A stretch of 58,569 nt of DNA from an uncultured Acidobacteriia bacterium (GCA_903909435.1 CAIVVT010000121.1:1-58569); one strand, 5' to 3'; counted from the first letter of the stretch, positions 25,047 through 36,204 are shown. Made by a program: numbers and translations. The notes: generated by a model from the letters alone, not told the origin.

Positions 25047-28000
25047 ATGTCCCAACGAAACTACTTCAAACTTCATGGGCTTCTGTTCGTCCCGGCCCTT
25101 TTCGCGCTATTCGCCACTACCTCCTTCGCCCAGATTGGAACGGGCAGCATAACCGGAGTTGTAACGGACTCGACTGGGGCGGTGGTGCCGGACGCTGAGG
25201 TCAGTATCACCAACGTTGATCGAAACACCCACCACCTGACGCGTACCGCCAACACCGGCGACTACACGGTGACGGCATTGGACCCGGGCCGCTACTCGGT
25301 CACAGTGAAGCGCGCCAGTTTCCGTACCGCCAGCGTGGCGGCATTTCGGCTTGAGGTGGACCAGAAGGCGCGCGTGGACGTCTCGCTGGAACTGGGAACC
25401 CTGACCGAGTCCATGACAGTGTCGAACCAGACTCCTGTACTTGAAACCGAATCGAGCACGGTCGGGCAAGTAATCGACAACCGGCGAATCATCGATTTGC
25501 CCTTGAACGGGCGCAACTTCCTGGACCTGGCGTCCCTGGGACCTGGCGTCGCCGCGACGAAAGACGGCAACACGGCCTTTCAGGATGCGCGCAATATCGG
25601 CCGCCGTTCCAACGAGCAATTCTCCATGGGGGGCGCTCGCTCGCAGGACACCAATTACCTGCTTGACGGAGCGACCAATACCTCGCCGGATTCGAACACG
25701 ATCGCTGCGATTCCTTCGATCGACGAGATCCAGGAATTCAAGGTTCAATCCAACTCCTACACCGCAGAATTCGGCCGCGGCGCCGCACAGGTGAATGCGG
25801 TCACCAAGGGTGGCACAAACTCGTTCCACGGATCCGCCTACGATTTCTTGCGCAATGATGCGTTGGACGCCAAAGACTACTTCAACGACATCAACAGTTA
25901 TCCCGGCGCACCTAAACCGCCGTTCCGCCGCAACCAGTTCGGTGCGACCGGCGGCGGACGAATCGTCAAAGACAAGCTGTTCTTCTTCTCCAGCTACGAA
26001 GGCCTGAGAGACCGAACGAATGCTGCCCAAACCACAACCGTGCCGCTCGCGAACGCGAAGTCGGGCAACTTCGCCGATTACGGAATTCCCATCTACATGC
26101 CGCACGTGACGAACGCGGATGGTTCGTCGAAGTTCCGCGCGGGGAATACGCTTTCCGGCGGCTGTTTCAACCCGGATCCAACCACGAACGTGCCGTGGCC
26201 CAACATGGCCATTCCTCAGACCTGTTGGAATTCCTCGATTGCCAAGTTCCTGGCCTCCGAGTATGTTCCCGCGCCCAACCGGCCGGGACTGCGAAACAAC
26301 TACGTCGGGGTGCTGGGACACCCGACGGATTGGGACCAGGGCGCGGGACGAATGGACTATATCCTGACTCCCAACATGAACCTGTTCGGGCGTTACTCCA
26401 GATCGCGCGAAGACGAAATCATCCCCGGGTTGCGGCCGTCCACGGGCGTCACGAATTCCGTGAAGACCGATACCGGAATGCTGCATTACGCCTGGACGAT
26501 TGGCCCGCGCATGGTGAACGAAGCGCGTGCGAGCTTTATCAGCGCCAATGCCAGCAGTCTGGGTGACCTGCAGGGTAAGCAGAATTTCGCCGGCAGCGTA
26601 CTGGGAATCCCCGGCGTGTCGGGTGCGGCGATCGACTTCGGTCAGCCCTCGTTCGGTGGGGCCGGTGACAACTTCCTGAGCTTGGGCGAAGGAGCGTTTG
26701 GCCACCCGCTGCAGAAGATCCAGAACACCTTCGAGGTTGGCGACGACTGGACGCTGATCAAAGGCCATCACGTGATGAAGGTCGGCGTGGACTTCCGCCA
26801 CGAGTACCTGAACATCCTGTCCCACAACCTGTCGCGCGGCTCGTTCTCTTTCCCGGTAGCCGCCACGGCCGCATTGGACGGAACCGGCGGGCTCTCGCTG
26901 GCATCGTTCCTCCTCGGCGTTTCAAACGACGCCGAAGTAGCCACCGGCGACGCGCACGATCACTTGTTCCGCTGGACGCAGGCCTACTTCATCCAGGACG
27001 ACTACAAGGTGTCCCGGAACTTCACGCTGAACCTCGGCTTGCGCTACGAGATATCTCCTTACTGGTATGACAACCGGAATCAGATCACGAATCTCGACAT
27101 CATCAATGGCGTCCCCACCATCATTCGCGCCGGCAGCGGCGATCCCTATGCCGGCTTCTCGCCGGCACGCTTTGTTTCCGACCAGAACTCGCCGTACTAC
27201 CTGCCGTTCATCCGCAGCAACGCGCTGGGGCGCAGCCTCGTACTCACGGACTTCAGCAATTGGTCGCCCCGCCTGGGATTCGCCTGGTCGCCAACCTGGG
27301 GCCACGGCAACACGGTAATCCGCGGCGGAGCCGGTATCTTCTATTCGCCCATGAACGCCGACCCCTGGTTCGACTTCGCGCGCAGCGCGCCGGTCTCGGC
27401 CAAGCTGATTCGCAAGGGCGCGTACACCGTCGTGAATCAGGTGTTCAACGATACCGCGCAGACCATCAAGGCTCCCTCTCAATTCACCGTTGATCCGCAT
27501 TTGAAGACACCGCGCATTCAGCAGTGGAGCCTCGGCCTGCAGCAGCAACTTACGCCTTCCCTGGTCCTGGAGCTCTCGTACGTGGCATCCGCCTCAACGC
27601 ACCTCCCTCACCTGACCGACCAGAACCAGACGCTGCCGGTTTTCAATGGTTTGAATGTTGCCCAGCCCGTGGTTTACAACACACAGCAGTACCTCTCGCT
27701 CTCGTCTTACTACAACCAGATTCAGAGCGTGACTTCGGCGAACTACAATTCACTTCAAACGAAAATCGAGAAGCGATTTTCCCACGGCGTCGCTTTCTTG
27801 AGTTCGCTTACCTGGGGTAAGGCCCTCGATACGGCATCGGCCACGCGCGATGGTGGGAATGGCCCGTCCACGCCACACGTTTGGAATGCTCGCCTGGACT
27901 ATGGGCCATCGGCATTCGACGTGCGCTTGAACTGGGTCAACAGCGCGATCTATGAACTGCCCTTCGGCAAAGGCCGCCGCTGGGGCAGCAACTGGGCTGG

Positions 28001-28523
28001 TCCCGTGGACAAACTGCTGGGCGGATGGCAGATTGGCGGCATCAGCATGGTCCGTACTGGCTTCTCCGCATCCTGCCTCAACGGCAGCGACGCCGGGGTG
28101 AATAACGCCAACTTCGAGCAGGACAACTGCGACATCATCGGCAACCCGAACAGCGGCCCGAAGAGTCTCCTGAACTGGTGGAACCTGAGCGCCTTCGGCA
28201 CTCCGACCGCTTCGGAAGTGTTTGGGAACGGCGGGAGGGGAATCCTCCGCGGACCTAAACAAGTCAGCCTCGACTTCACAGTGCAGAAGACGGCCAACAT
28301 CACGGAGCGAATGAAACTGCAGTTCCGCTTTGAGGCCTTCAACCTGCTCAATCACCCGATGTTCTCCATGCCCAACCAGTATGAGGATTCGTATCCGCAA
28401 TACGATGCGGCAGGCCATCCGGCAGGCCCTGCGACCATCGATCAAATCGGCTCCTTCAACACGATCAGCAACACCGCCGCTGCGAACCGGCAATTGCAGT
28501 TCGCGCTAAAGCTGTTGTTCTAG
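25047..28523 (+). CDS. TonB-dependent receptor-like outer-membrane protein (Oar/CarboxypepD_reg type)
   Basis: An 1158-residue outer-membrane beta-barrel that probably imports an oligosaccharide, with energy from TonB. A signal peptide ends near SFAQ. A carboxypeptidase-regulatory-like domain follows ([20 protein letters not shown], then [17 protein letters not shown]), then a plug-like region ([41 protein letters not shown]) and a long barrel that ends in phenylalanine (ALKLLF), as outer-membrane barrels do. This architecture is typical of Acidobacteriota, where no SusD partner is found. I chose ATG 25047 over the GTG at 25038. It lies divergent to the LacI gene and upstream of the DUF6807 and oxidoreductase genes. 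The ligand is not known. Confidence 0.85.
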   Translation: MSQRNYFKLHGLLFVPALFALFATTSFAQIGTGSITGVVTDSTGAVVPDAEVSITNVDRNTHHLTRTANTGDYTVTALDPGRYSVTVKRASFRTASVAAFRLEVDQKARVDVSLELGTLTESMTVSNQTPVLETESSTVGQVIDNRRIIDLPLNGRNFLDLASLGPGVAATKDGNTAFQDARNIGRRSNEQFSMGGARSQDTNYLLDGATNTSPDSNTIAAIPSIDEIQEFKVQSNSYTAEFGRGAAQVNAVTKGGTNSFHGSAYDFLRNDALDAKDYFNDINSYPGAPKPPFRRNQFGATGGGRIVKDKLFFFSSYEGLRDRTNAAQTTTVPLANAKSGNFADYGIPIYMPHVTNADGSSKFRAGNTLSGGCFNPDPTTNVPWPNMAIPQTCWNSSIAKFLASEYVPAPNRPGLRNNYVGVLGHPTDWDQGAGRMDYILTPNMNLFGRYSRSREDEIIPGLRPSTGVTNSVKTDTGMLHYAWTIGPRMVNEARASFISANASSLGDLQGKQNFAGSVLGIPGVSGAAIDFGQPSFGGAGDNFLSLGEGAFGHPLQKIQNTFEVGDDWTLIKGHHVMKVGVDFRHEYLNILSHNLSRGSFSFPVAATAALDGTGGLSLASFLLGVSNDAEVATGDAHDHLFRWTQAYFIQDDYKVSRNFTLNLGLRYEISPYWYDNRNQITNLDIINGVPTIIRAGSGDPYAGFSPARFVSDQNSPYYLPFIRSNALGRSLVLTDFSNWSPRLGFAWSPTWGHGNTVIRGGAGIFYSPMNADPWFDFARSAPVSAKLIRKGAYTVVNQVFNDTAQTIKAPSQFTVDPHLKTPRIQQWSLGLQQQLTPSLVLELSYVASASTHLPHLTDQNQTLPVFNGLNVAQPVVYNTQQYLSLSSYYNQIQSVTSANYNSLQTKIEKRFSHGVAFLSSLTWGKALDTASATRDGGNGPSTPHVWNARLDYGPSAFDVRLNWVNSAIYELPFGKGRRWGSNWAGPVDKLLGGWQIGGISMVRTGFSASCLNGSDAGVNNANFEQDNCDIIGNPNSGPKSLLNWWNLSAFGTPTASEVFGNGGRGILRGPKQVSLDFTVQKTANITERMKLQFRFEAFNLLNHPMFSMPNQYEDSYPQYDAAGHPAGPATIDQIGSFNTISNTAAANRQLQFALKLLF

Positions 28524-28543
28524 GAGTCCCGATCAAGGCTCAG

Positions 28544-28570
28544 GCGGGACGGGTTCCGCACCTGTCCCGC
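28544..28570 (+). terminator. Hairpin downstream of the receptor gene
   Basis: GCGGGAC and GTCCCGC form a 7-base stem around a 13-base loop, 20 bases after the receptor stop and 22 bases before the DUF6807 start. No T-run follows, so it is at most a weak or factor-dependent terminator, or an mRNA stabiliser. Confidence 0.4.
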
Positions 28571-28592
28571 ACAAACCAGGACAAACTAAGGC

Positions 28593-29582
28593 ATGACGCA
28601 AAATCACACAGGGTTGAGGGCCGTCCTGTCATTCTGTTTCGCGAGCGCGGTGCTCTCCGCGGGATCCGTGAAGTTGGAGCGCCATCAGGACCAGATCGCC
28701 GTCTTGATCGACGGCCGTCTATTTACCACGTATTACCTCGCCGCCGAGACGGCCAAGCCCTATTTGATGCCCTTGCAGACAGCCTCCGGAGTCGTCGTCA
28801 GCCGGAGCTTTCCGGCCGGGAACGACGTGCTTGGGGCTAATCCGCGCAACCCTTCCTTTGAACCCCACCAGCGTCCCCTGTATTTCGCCCACGGGAACCT
28901 GGACGGATTGGACTACTGGGGCGAACAGGCCTTCGACCGCTTCTACGACGACCACGCCCACCAGGCCTACGGACACGCGCGCCTCAAGGCTGTTGACGAA
29001 CAAGCGGAGAGCGCCGATCGGGCCACGGTTCAGGCCCGCTACCAACTGCTCGATCCCAACGAGCGGGAGATCGCCGAGGAGACACAGTCCTACACGTTCT
29101 CCGGGGACGAGCGCACGCGCATCATCGACTGCGAATTCGTGCTGCATGCCACGGCCGGCCCGCTGGTTGCCGGCGACACGAAAGAGGGCACCTTCGGCAT
29201 TCGGCTGAACGCGGAATTAAGCGCTCCGCACGACCACATGCTTAATTCGCTTGGCAGCCGCGGTGAGAAAGCGATCTGGGGAAAGCCCGCCGAGTGGGTC
29301 AATTACTCCGGACTCGTCTCCGGCAAACCCGTGGGAATCGCCGTCTTCGACTCGCCGTCGAGCTTCCGCCATCCAACCCCCTGGCATGCGCGCGCCTATG
29401 GCCTGCTGGCTGCCAACCCTTTCGCCCAGCGTGAATTCTCAAAGGACCCAAAACAGGACGGAAGCTGGACCATCCCGGAAGGGCAGTCGCTGGCGTTCCG
29501 CTATCGGGTCGTGATTTATGACGGTGAACTCTCCGCCGGGCAACTGGCGGACATGTACCGCCAATACGCGTCCGTGAAATAG
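28593..29582 (+). CDS. DUF6807 family protein (Pfam 'PmoA'-type), secreted
   Basis: A 329-residue protein of the DUF6807 family, formerly labelled methane oxygenase PmoA in Pfam; that label is misleading, because it is not a membrane monooxygenase. A signal peptide (AVLSFCFASAVLSAG) precedes a beta-rich domain. Family segments are VLIDGRLFTTYYL, PYLMPLQTASGVVVSRSFP, HQRPLYFAHGNLDGLDYWGE and WVNYSGLVSGKPVGIAVFD. The family usually neighbours Gfo/Idh/MocA oxidoreductases and sugar isomerases in Acidobacteriota and Planctomycetes, as here. The biochemical role is not established. Confidence 0.75.
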   Translation: MTQNHTGLRAVLSFCFASAVLSAGSVKLERHQDQIAVLIDGRLFTTYYLAAETAKPYLMPLQTASGVVVSRSFPAGNDVLGANPRNPSFEPHQRPLYFAHGNLDGLDYWGEQAFDRFYDDHAHQAYGHARLKAVDEQAESADRATVQARYQLLDPNEREIAEETQSYTFSGDERTRIIDCEFVLHATAGPLVAGDTKEGTFGIRLNAELSAPHDHMLNSLGSRGEKAIWGKPAEWVNYSGLVSGKPVGIAVFDSPSSFRHPTPWHARAYGLLAANPFAQREFSKDPKQDGSWTIPEGQSLAFRYRVVIYDGELSAGQLADMYRQYASVK

Positions 29583-29628
29583 GGCGCAGGCCTCATCCGC
29601 TCATATATGCTCCGAGGAAGAAACTCAT

Positions 29629-30927
<1,299 letters not shown>

Positions 30928-30929
30928 CC

Positions 30930-31712
30930 ATGCCGGCCATTCCTGAACTGCACTACGGCAAGGCGCGCGTGCGAATCTTTGCGTCGGCGGCTGACCTGGG
31001 GGCGGCTGCAGCGGCGGATACTGCAGACATCATTCGGGACGCCGTCGCCGCTCGCGGGCGGGCGCGCCTCATCCTGGCCACCGGCAACTCGCAGCTCGAT
31101 ATGATCGGCGCGCTCGTCCAGCTCCCCGACGTGCCTTGGGCCTCCGTCGAGGTGTTTCATATGGACGAGTACGCCGGCATGCCCGCGACGCACTTGTCGA
31201 GTTTTCGGTACTGGATCAGAACGCGGGTCGAGGAACGCGTGCACCCGGGAATGGTGCAGTATCTCGCCGGGGATGCCCCCGATCCTGAAGCGGAAATGGA
31301 GCGCTACTCCGCTCTGCTGAACGCCGCTCCCATCGACCTGGCGTTCGTGGGCTTTGGCGAGAACGGCCATGTCGCCTTCAACGATCCGCACGTCGCGGAT
31401 TTCAGCGATCCGAAGACAGTCAAGCGCGTTCTAATCGACGACGCATCGCAGCGCCAGCAAGCCGGCGAGGGCCACTTCGACCGGCCCGAGTCCGTTCCCA
31501 GGGACGCTTTCACCATCACCTGCCCCGGCCTGTTCAGAGCCGGTGCGTGGATCTGTTGCGTGCCCGATCTGCGCAAGGCCGAGGCCGTTCGCGGCGCCCT
31601 GGAGGGGCCCATTGCAACGGCCTGCCCTGCCTCGCTCGTGCGCATACACCCGAACGCACACGTTTATCTCGACACTGCGTCAGCCTCGCGCCTCGCCTTG
31701 AGCGCCAGCTAG
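30930..31712 (+). CDS. NagB-like sugar-phosphate deaminase/isomerase with altered active site
   Basis: A 260-residue protein of the glucosamine/galactosamine-6-phosphate isomerase superfamily. The sugar-phosphate-binding segment LILATGNSQ (residues 47-55) and the strand FHMDEYAGMP (D79, E80) fit NagB. The catalytic loop reads GFGENGHVAFNDP (141-153). In E. coli NagB this loop is G-x-G-x-D-G-H-I-A-F-N-E-P with catalytic D141, H143 and E148; here the aspartate is N145, the histidine H147 is kept and the glutamate is D152. The reaction may differ from GlcN6P deamination. It follows the oxidoreductase by two bases, so it probably serves the same sugar pathway. It could also recycle GlcN6P released after the GH20 enzyme. 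Confidence 0.7.
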   Translation: MPAIPELHYGKARVRIFASAADLGAAAAADTADIIRDAVAARGRARLILATGNSQLDMIGALVQLPDVPWASVEVFHMDEYAGMPATHLSSFRYWIRTRVEERVHPGMVQYLAGDAPDPEAEMERYSALLNAAPIDLAFVGFGENGHVAFNDPHVADFSDPKTVKRVLIDDASQRQQAGEGHFDRPESVPRDAFTITCPGLFRAGAWICCVPDLRKAEAVRGALEGPIATACPASLVRIHPNAHVYLDTASASRLALSAS

Positions 31713-31725
31713 CGGCTGGCCCGCC

Positions 31726-32733
31726 TCAGTGGGAGTCCGCTGCGAAGCTGCGGTGCGGCGGTAGCTCGTTCAGCCAGCGCTGCGCGGAGGGCCGCTCACC
31801 GGCCGTACAGACTTTGATGTACTCGCCCAGCTCCCGGCGCGCGCCGTCGACGTCGCCGTCCTGGGCGCGCAAGCGTGCGGACATCAGCCACGCCTTCGGA
31901 ACCCGGCCAGCGGCTTTCGCGAAATGCGACAACGCCTCGACGCGCGCCTTCGCCTGCAGCACCAGCGAGCACGCCAGCAGGTAGTGCGCCGGGGCGTTGG
32001 ACGGGTCTTTCGAGAGCGCCTGGCGGGCCGCCGCTTCCGCTTCCGCCCGCCGGTTGAGTTGCAGCAGGCTCAGGGCGAGCCCCGCGTAGAGGTCAGGCGA
32101 CTCAACGCCCAGGCGGTGTGCCGTCTCCCACTCGGCGGCCGCCTCGGCCGGGCGGTTCAATTTCTCCATTGCGCGGGCCAGGCCCTGGTGGGCGTCGGCA
32201 TATTCCGGAAAGAGTTCGATGGCGCGCGAGTAGCCGCTTGCGGCCGCTTCCACCTGCCCCCTGGAGTCACTTCGCCCAGCCTGCTCATATGCCTTGCGCG
32301 CCTTCCCCGGCGGTGGTTTGAGCAACTGACGCAGCGACACGAACCCGGAGTTTGGCCGCTCGACTGCCTCGGTTTGCACGTCGATGACGATTTCGCCCGA
32401 GTTTCGATCCACGTTCAACACCTCGCGGTGGACCAACTCGTGGTGCTCCAGCGTGAGGACGCGAAGCTGGTGGCATCCCGCCTCAACGCCTTCAAACACA
32501 AATTCACCGTCGGAGCCGAGCGCGCTCTGCAGCCCCCGGCCCGACTGCTGGCAACTCACAAGTTCCACAATGAACGAACGAGAAACGTCCACCCCTTTTG
32601 CAATCACCTGCCCGCGCAGGACGCTCGGCGTCGAAGGACGATCGAACGGGCTCGCGGAGAAGTTCCGCATCTGGGCCGACAAGTCCGCGCGAACACACGC
32701 GACAAGCAGCAGTAACAGGAATCTGTACCTCAT
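31726..32733 (-). CDS. Exported TPR protein with N-terminal regulatory-like beta domain
   Basis: A 335-residue protein when begun at ATG 32733, directly before a signal peptide (RYRFLLLLLVACVRADLSA). Residues about 40-125 form a CarboxypepD_reg-like beta domain (VLRGQVIAKG, then DGEFVFEGVEAGCHQLRV). At least four tetratricopeptide repeats follow, for example YSRAIELFPEYADAHQGLAR and ARQALSKDPSNAPAHYLLA. TPR proteins bind other proteins; none is indicated here. It converges on the NagB-like gene. The start at 32775 in the same frame adds 14 residues without a signal. Confidence 0.7.
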   Translation of the reverse strand: MRYRFLLLLLVACVRADLSAQMRNFSASPFDRPSTPSVLRGQVIAKGVDVSRSFIVELVSCQQSGRGLQSALGSDGEFVFEGVEAGCHQLRVLTLEHHELVHREVLNVDRNSGEIVIDVQTEAVERPNSGFVSLRQLLKPPPGKARKAYEQAGRSDSRGQVEAAASGYSRAIELFPEYADAHQGLARAMEKLNRPAEAAAEWETAHRLGVESPDLYAGLALSLLQLNRRAEAEAAARQALSKDPSNAPAHYLLACSLVLQAKARVEALSHFAKAAGRVPKAWLMSARLRAQDGDVDGARRELGEYIKVCTAGERPSAQRWLNELPPHRSFAADSH

Positions 32734-33257
32734 CGAAACACACTCCTCCCCAGGACTTTGAATGAACAGACGCAATCGGCGCGTTGGAATGACCCCGGCA
32801 AACGAGGGGGGACGGAGAGCTGACGAGTGGTTGAATCGCGGCGCTAGCTGCCGGACTCTCTGCGACTCAAACCGGGAGGGTACTGCGGTAGGTCAACCGG
32901 GACAGGCACTCAGAGCAAAGCGGGTGGTTCGGGACAGTTTCCCCGCTTTCGCTGGAGTCTTGAGGTTACTACGAAACCGAGGCTCCGCTCCATTCAAGTT
33001 GTTGATGACCTCAATCATGACAAGTTTGTTAATGATCGGTGAACTCGACTGGCATTGGCCTCCCGCCGTCCAACTTGAGCCGGGAAAGAAGCGATGCTGC
33101 GAAGGTCGTCATGAACTCGGTCGTTGGCCACCACCACCGCGTGCAGTTCTCAGCTTCAGGCGGAACATCTTCGAGCGCAGAGACGTAATTCAGACGGATA
33201 AGCTCGCCCGTGCGGTCCGTCGCTGAGGCGCGGACCGGTAATTAAAGGAAGGATTTC
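32734..33257. other. Non-coding stretch before the small secreted protein
   Basis: This stretch of 524 bases between divergent genes holds an open frame at 32762-33226 that has no recognisable domain, a basic composition and no convincing ribosome-binding site, so I do not call it. Apart from GGAAGGA just before the gene at 33258, no clear promoter or RNA motif was identified. Confidence 0.4.
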
Positions 33258-33731
33258 ATGCAACTCCCGACATGTGTCGCGCTGGCGCTGTTGACGCTGG
33301 CGCAGGTCGCGCCCGCCGCGCCCCAGGATAAGCCCGCCGAAAAGCCCGCGGAAAAGAAGGCCGAGCCGCGAACGCTGAAAGTGAAGTTGAATTACACCGG
33401 GACCGGCACAGTGGACAGCAAGCACCCCATCATCCTGTTCCTGTTCGATACGCCCGACTTCGTCCAGGGAAACGTTATGCCGATCGCATCCATGTCCGGC
33501 ACGGCTAAGGACGCGACAGTCGTGTTCCCGGGCCTGTCGCAATCTCCCGTTTACGTTGTCGCGACTTACGATCCCGCTGGCAACTACGACGGCCAGTCCG
33601 GCCCCCCGCCGTCGGGGTCTTCGATGGGCATGTATTGTAAGACTCCGCCCGCCGCCGAGCCAGTGAAGATTGAACCGGGAGCGACGGCAAGCATCGAGTT
33701 GGCTTTCGACGACTCCTTTAAAATGCCGTAA
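33258..33731 (+). CDS. Small secreted protein of unknown function
   Basis: A 157-residue protein with a clean signal peptide (ALALLTLAQVAPAAP) and then a Lys/Pro/Glu-rich linker (DKPAEKPAEKKAEP). The remainder is a beta-rich domain with TLKVKLNYTGTGTVDSKHP, IILFLFDTPDF and PVYVVATYDPAGNYDG, possibly one immunoglobulin-like or carboxypeptidase-regulatory-like fold. A GGAAGGA ribosome-binding site about 7 bases before the ATG supports the start. It is flanked downstream by strong hairpins at 33877-33962. I do not recognise the family; a periplasmic or surface role is likely. Confidence 0.6.
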   Translation: MQLPTCVALALLTLAQVAPAAPQDKPAEKPAEKKAEPRTLKVKLNYTGTGTVDSKHPIILFLFDTPDFVQGNVMPIASMSGTAKDATVVFPGLSQSPVYVVATYDPAGNYDGQSGPPPSGSSMGMYCKTPPAAEPVKIEPGATASIELAFDDSFKMP

Positions 33732-33876
33732 CTGCGGGGCTGGAATTGGAAGACCAGGCGAGCCGTCGCAACCGGCGTTCGGCCGAGGCGTGACGAGGGG
33801 TTGCACCAGGGTTCGGGCGGGCTGGAATCGGCGCGATTCAGTCGCACGTGGAGACCGGGGGACCACTGTCCGAAAG

Positions 33877-33908
33877 GCCGAACCGCTAATTTTAGCGGTT
33901 CGGCTTTT
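33877..33908 (+). terminator. Strong rho-independent terminator
   Basis: GCCGAACCGCTAA and TTAGCGGTTCGGC are 13-base complementary arms (33877-33889 and 33892-33904) with a tight AT-rich loop, immediately followed by TTTT. This should terminate rightward transcription of the secreted-protein gene, and its near symmetry may also serve the opposite strand. Confidence 0.75.
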
Positions 33909-33940
33909 CAAGTTACTGAAAACACAGGGTGCGTTTTCGA

Positions 33941-33962
33941 AAACCGCTAATTTGAGCGGTTT
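33941..33962. repeat. Second copy of the AACCGCT hairpin
   Basis: AAACCGCT-AATTTG-AGCGGTTT (33941-33962) repeats the core ACCGCTAATTT-AGCGGT of the terminator 50 bases upstream. It could be a reverse-strand terminator for the convergent DUF4242 gene, or a repeated small element. A GTTTTCGAAAAC palindrome overlaps its left edge. Confidence 0.5.
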
Positions 33963-34062
33963 GGCATTCCAGTGCAGCGGGCAGACTGCCCAAAAGGCGC
34001 AGGAAAAACTACAGCGTCGCCGCGGCGTGGCAACGCTTCGGTCGATGCCCCGGGAGCAGGCC

Positions 34063-34335
34063 TCAATCCGCAGTCGTCGGATCGATGATCGATCGGACTT
34101 GCGAAATGCGGTTGGCCGGGAACCCGCCTTGCTCGGCATGTTGGCGAACCGAAGCTTCATCCGGGGCGATGTAAACGCAGTAGATCCTGTCGTCCGTGAC
34201 GTAGCTGTGGACCCATTGAATCTGAGGTCCCATCCGGCTGAGGACGCCGCACGAGGTCTGGGATATCGCCTGCAATTGCTCAGGCGACAGATTGCCGGCT
34301 TGCGGAATGTCCCGTTCGATCACGAATTTCGGCAT
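34063..34335 (-). CDS. DUF4242 family small protein
   Basis: A 90-residue cytoplasmic protein starting at ATG 34335 (MPKFVIERDIPQAG). DUF4242 features are the N-terminal strand KFVIERDIP, LQAISQTSCGVLSRMGP, VHSYVTDDRIYCVYIAPDE and IRSIIDP-like RSIID at the C-terminus, a dimeric ferredoxin-like fold. Some family members bind nickel, but no nickel function can be shown here. A longer in-frame start (34419) has no support. It is convergent to the secreted protein and divergent from the DUF1800 gene. Confidence 0.75.
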   Translation of the reverse strand: MPKFVIERDIPQAGNLSPEQLQAISQTSCGVLSRMGPQIQWVHSYVTDDRIYCVYIAPDEASVRQHAEQGGFPANRISQVRSIIDPTTAD

Positions 34336-34632
34336 TGTAGTTACCTCGAAGTCTCTGACAGAAGCGTACGTAGCGCGGATCAAGGCATCGTACTGCTGCG
34401 GCGCTGCCCGGAAATCCAAGCCATGTAATACTGTATCTCAAGCTAAACCAAATTCCCAAAACCGCGTCATAACTTCCAGAATCACCAATTGACGATTGAA
34501 ATACCGCCGAACGCCCGCCGCCGAGCGGGAACCTGTCACAGGCCGGGATCCGGTCTCTAAAATTCATCAGCGGGTGTAGCGTCCATACGAGACAGAACCG
34601 GCGTCCCAATGCTGGTTTGGGAGGATCTTCGC
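34336..34632. other. Divergent intergenic region upstream of DUF1800
   Basis: These 297 bases carry no gene I can support. They must include promoters for the leftward DUF4242 gene and the rightward DUF1800-DUF1501 pair. The sequence GGGAGG at 34619-34624 is the ribosome-binding site of the latter. Confidence 0.4.
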
Positions 34633-36186
34633 GTGCGCACAATTTCATCCCGGTTCGTCGCCTTGCTGGCGATCCCACTGCTCAGTCCGGTTTTCGGTGC
34701 AGTCGCAGAGGCCGCGACTGCTCAGCTCCCCTCCGAACGCGCCTCTGTTCGGTTCCTTCAACAGTGCACCTTTGGCCCGACGCCCGACCTCATCCAGCGC
34801 GTGCAACAGCTTGGGTTTGAAGGCTTCCTGGATGAGCAGTTCGCGCTTGCCGCCTCAACCTACCCGGACCCGGTTCCGGACAGCAACGGCAAGACGCATT
34901 GGCTGCCCACCCAGCAACGTTTCTTTGTGAACGCCATCACCGGCCCGGATCAGGTGCGCCAGCGGATGGCCTGGGCGCTGCTGCAGATCTGGGTCGTCTC
35001 CGGTGTGAAGTTGACACGTCCGGAGCAGATGCTGCCGTACGTCCGGATGCTGCAGAACGACGCTTTCGGCCATTTCCGCACGCTGATGGAAGACATCACG
35101 CTAAGCCCGGCCATGGGCCACTACCTCGACATGGTGAACAACAACAAACCTACGGCCGGGAAGGGGGCGAACGAGAACTACGCGCGGGAGTTGCTCCAGT
35201 TGTTCAGCATCGGCCTGCAGAAACTGAACGCCGACGGGTCGCCGCAACTCGATGCCAGCGGCAAGCCGGTTGCGACTTACGACCAGGAGGCGATCGAGGA
35301 ACTGGCCCGCGTCTTTACCGGCTGGACCTACGCTCCGCTTTCCGGCGCGACCTCCAAATGGACGAATCCGGGGAATTGGAATGCCCCGCTGGTCGCCTTC
35401 GACGCGCACCACGATCAATTGGCGAAGAACCTCTTCAACGGCATTGCGATCCCGGCCGGTCAAAGTGCGAAAGCCGACCTCGACCAGGCTCTGGACGCCA
35501 TCTCTCATCATCCGAACGTGGCCCCGTTCATCAGCCGCAACCTGATCCAGCACTTTGTGACAGGCGAGCCATCGCCACAGTATGTACAGGACGTTGCGGC
35601 AACCTTCGTTTCCAGCAACGGCGACCTGAAGCAGGTGCTGCGGGCGATCCTGCTGAATCCGGAGGCTCGCGCCGGCGACGACTCCGCGACGCCCGCCGCC
35701 TTTGATGGGCAATTGCGCGAGCCGGCGCTGTTCATCACCGGGCTGGTTCGGGCGCTGGGCGCAACGGTAGCCGAGGTCAACGGGCTCCCGGGCTGGTCGA
35801 ACACGTTGAGCCAGAACATCTTTTTCCCGCCGACCGTGTTCAACTACTACGCCCCTTCCTACGAGATTCCGAAGACGCCACTCAACGCGCCTGAGTTCCA
35901 GATCGATAGCGGCTCGCTGGCGATGGCGCGCGCCGACTTCGTAAATAGCCTGGTATATGGCAAAATCGCGGGCGTAACCGTGAATCTTGCCCCCTTTGCC
36001 TCACTCGCAGCCGCACCGGGCGCGCTGCTCGGCCATGTAAACCAATTGTTTCTGCACGGCTCGATGGACACCCGGATGCGCGATGCGCTGGCTACGGCAA
36101 TGAGCGCGCAACCCAACGCGAAAAGCGCCGCGCAAACGGCGCTGTATCTCGTCGGCAGTTCGCAGCAGTATCAGGTGACGCGCTAG
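34633..36186 (+). CDS. DUF1800 secreted protein
   Basis: A 517-residue DUF1800 protein. I choose GTG 34633 because GGGAGG lies eight bases upstream and the frame then opens with a good signal peptide (SSRFVALLAIPLLSPVFGAVA); an ATG at 34609 is also in frame. The diagnostic DUF1800 opening is RFLQQCTFGPTPDLIQRV; further family blocks are QVRQRMAWALLQIWVVS, NENYARELLQLFSIGL and AIEELARVFTGWTY, plus FPPTVFNYYAPSYEIP. The downstream DUF1501 gene begins 18 bases later; the pair is a known two-gene unit in Acidobacteriota, Planctomycetes and others, with unproven function. Confidence 0.87.
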   Translation: MRTISSRFVALLAIPLLSPVFGAVAEAATAQLPSERASVRFLQQCTFGPTPDLIQRVQQLGFEGFLDEQFALAASTYPDPVPDSNGKTHWLPTQQRFFVNAITGPDQVRQRMAWALLQIWVVSGVKLTRPEQMLPYVRMLQNDAFGHFRTLMEDITLSPAMGHYLDMVNNNKPTAGKGANENYARELLQLFSIGLQKLNADGSPQLDASGKPVATYDQEAIEELARVFTGWTYAPLSGATSKWTNPGNWNAPLVAFDAHHDQLAKNLFNGIAIPAGQSAKADLDQALDAISHHPNVAPFISRNLIQHFVTGEPSPQYVQDVAATFVSSNGDLKQVLRAILLNPEARAGDDSATPAAFDGQLREPALFITGLVRALGATVAEVNGLPGWSNTLSQNIFFPPTVFNYYAPSYEIPKTPLNAPEFQIDSGSLAMARADFVNSLVYGKIAGVTVNLAPFASLAAAPGALLGHVNQLFLHGSMDTRMRDALATAMSAQPNAKSAAQTALYLVGSSQQYQVTR

Positions 36187-36204
36187 GACCAGGAGGACTT
36201 GACC

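Larger units (their letters stand above)
33732..34062. other. Convergent intergenic region with two related hairpins
   Basis: This stretch of 331 bases lies between the small secreted protein and the DUF4242 gene, which converge. No coding sequence is seen. Its notable content is the pair of hairpins listed separately and the 12-base palindrome GTTTTCGAAAAC at 33933-33944. Confidence 0.5.

Noticed and set aside
25107..26825. Leftward open frame of 572 codons opposite the TonB-dependent receptor
   Set aside because: Antisense shadow of the receptor; basic, valine-rich composition and no domain.
28593..29582. Methane monooxygenase PmoA subunit
   Set aside because: The old Pfam name is a misnomer; there are no membrane helices or PmoB/PmoC genes, and the neighbours are sugar genes.
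32762..33226. Rightward open frame of 154 codons in the gap after the TPR gene
   Set aside because: No domain, no ribosome-binding site and an arginine-rich composition typical of non-coding GC-rich DNA.
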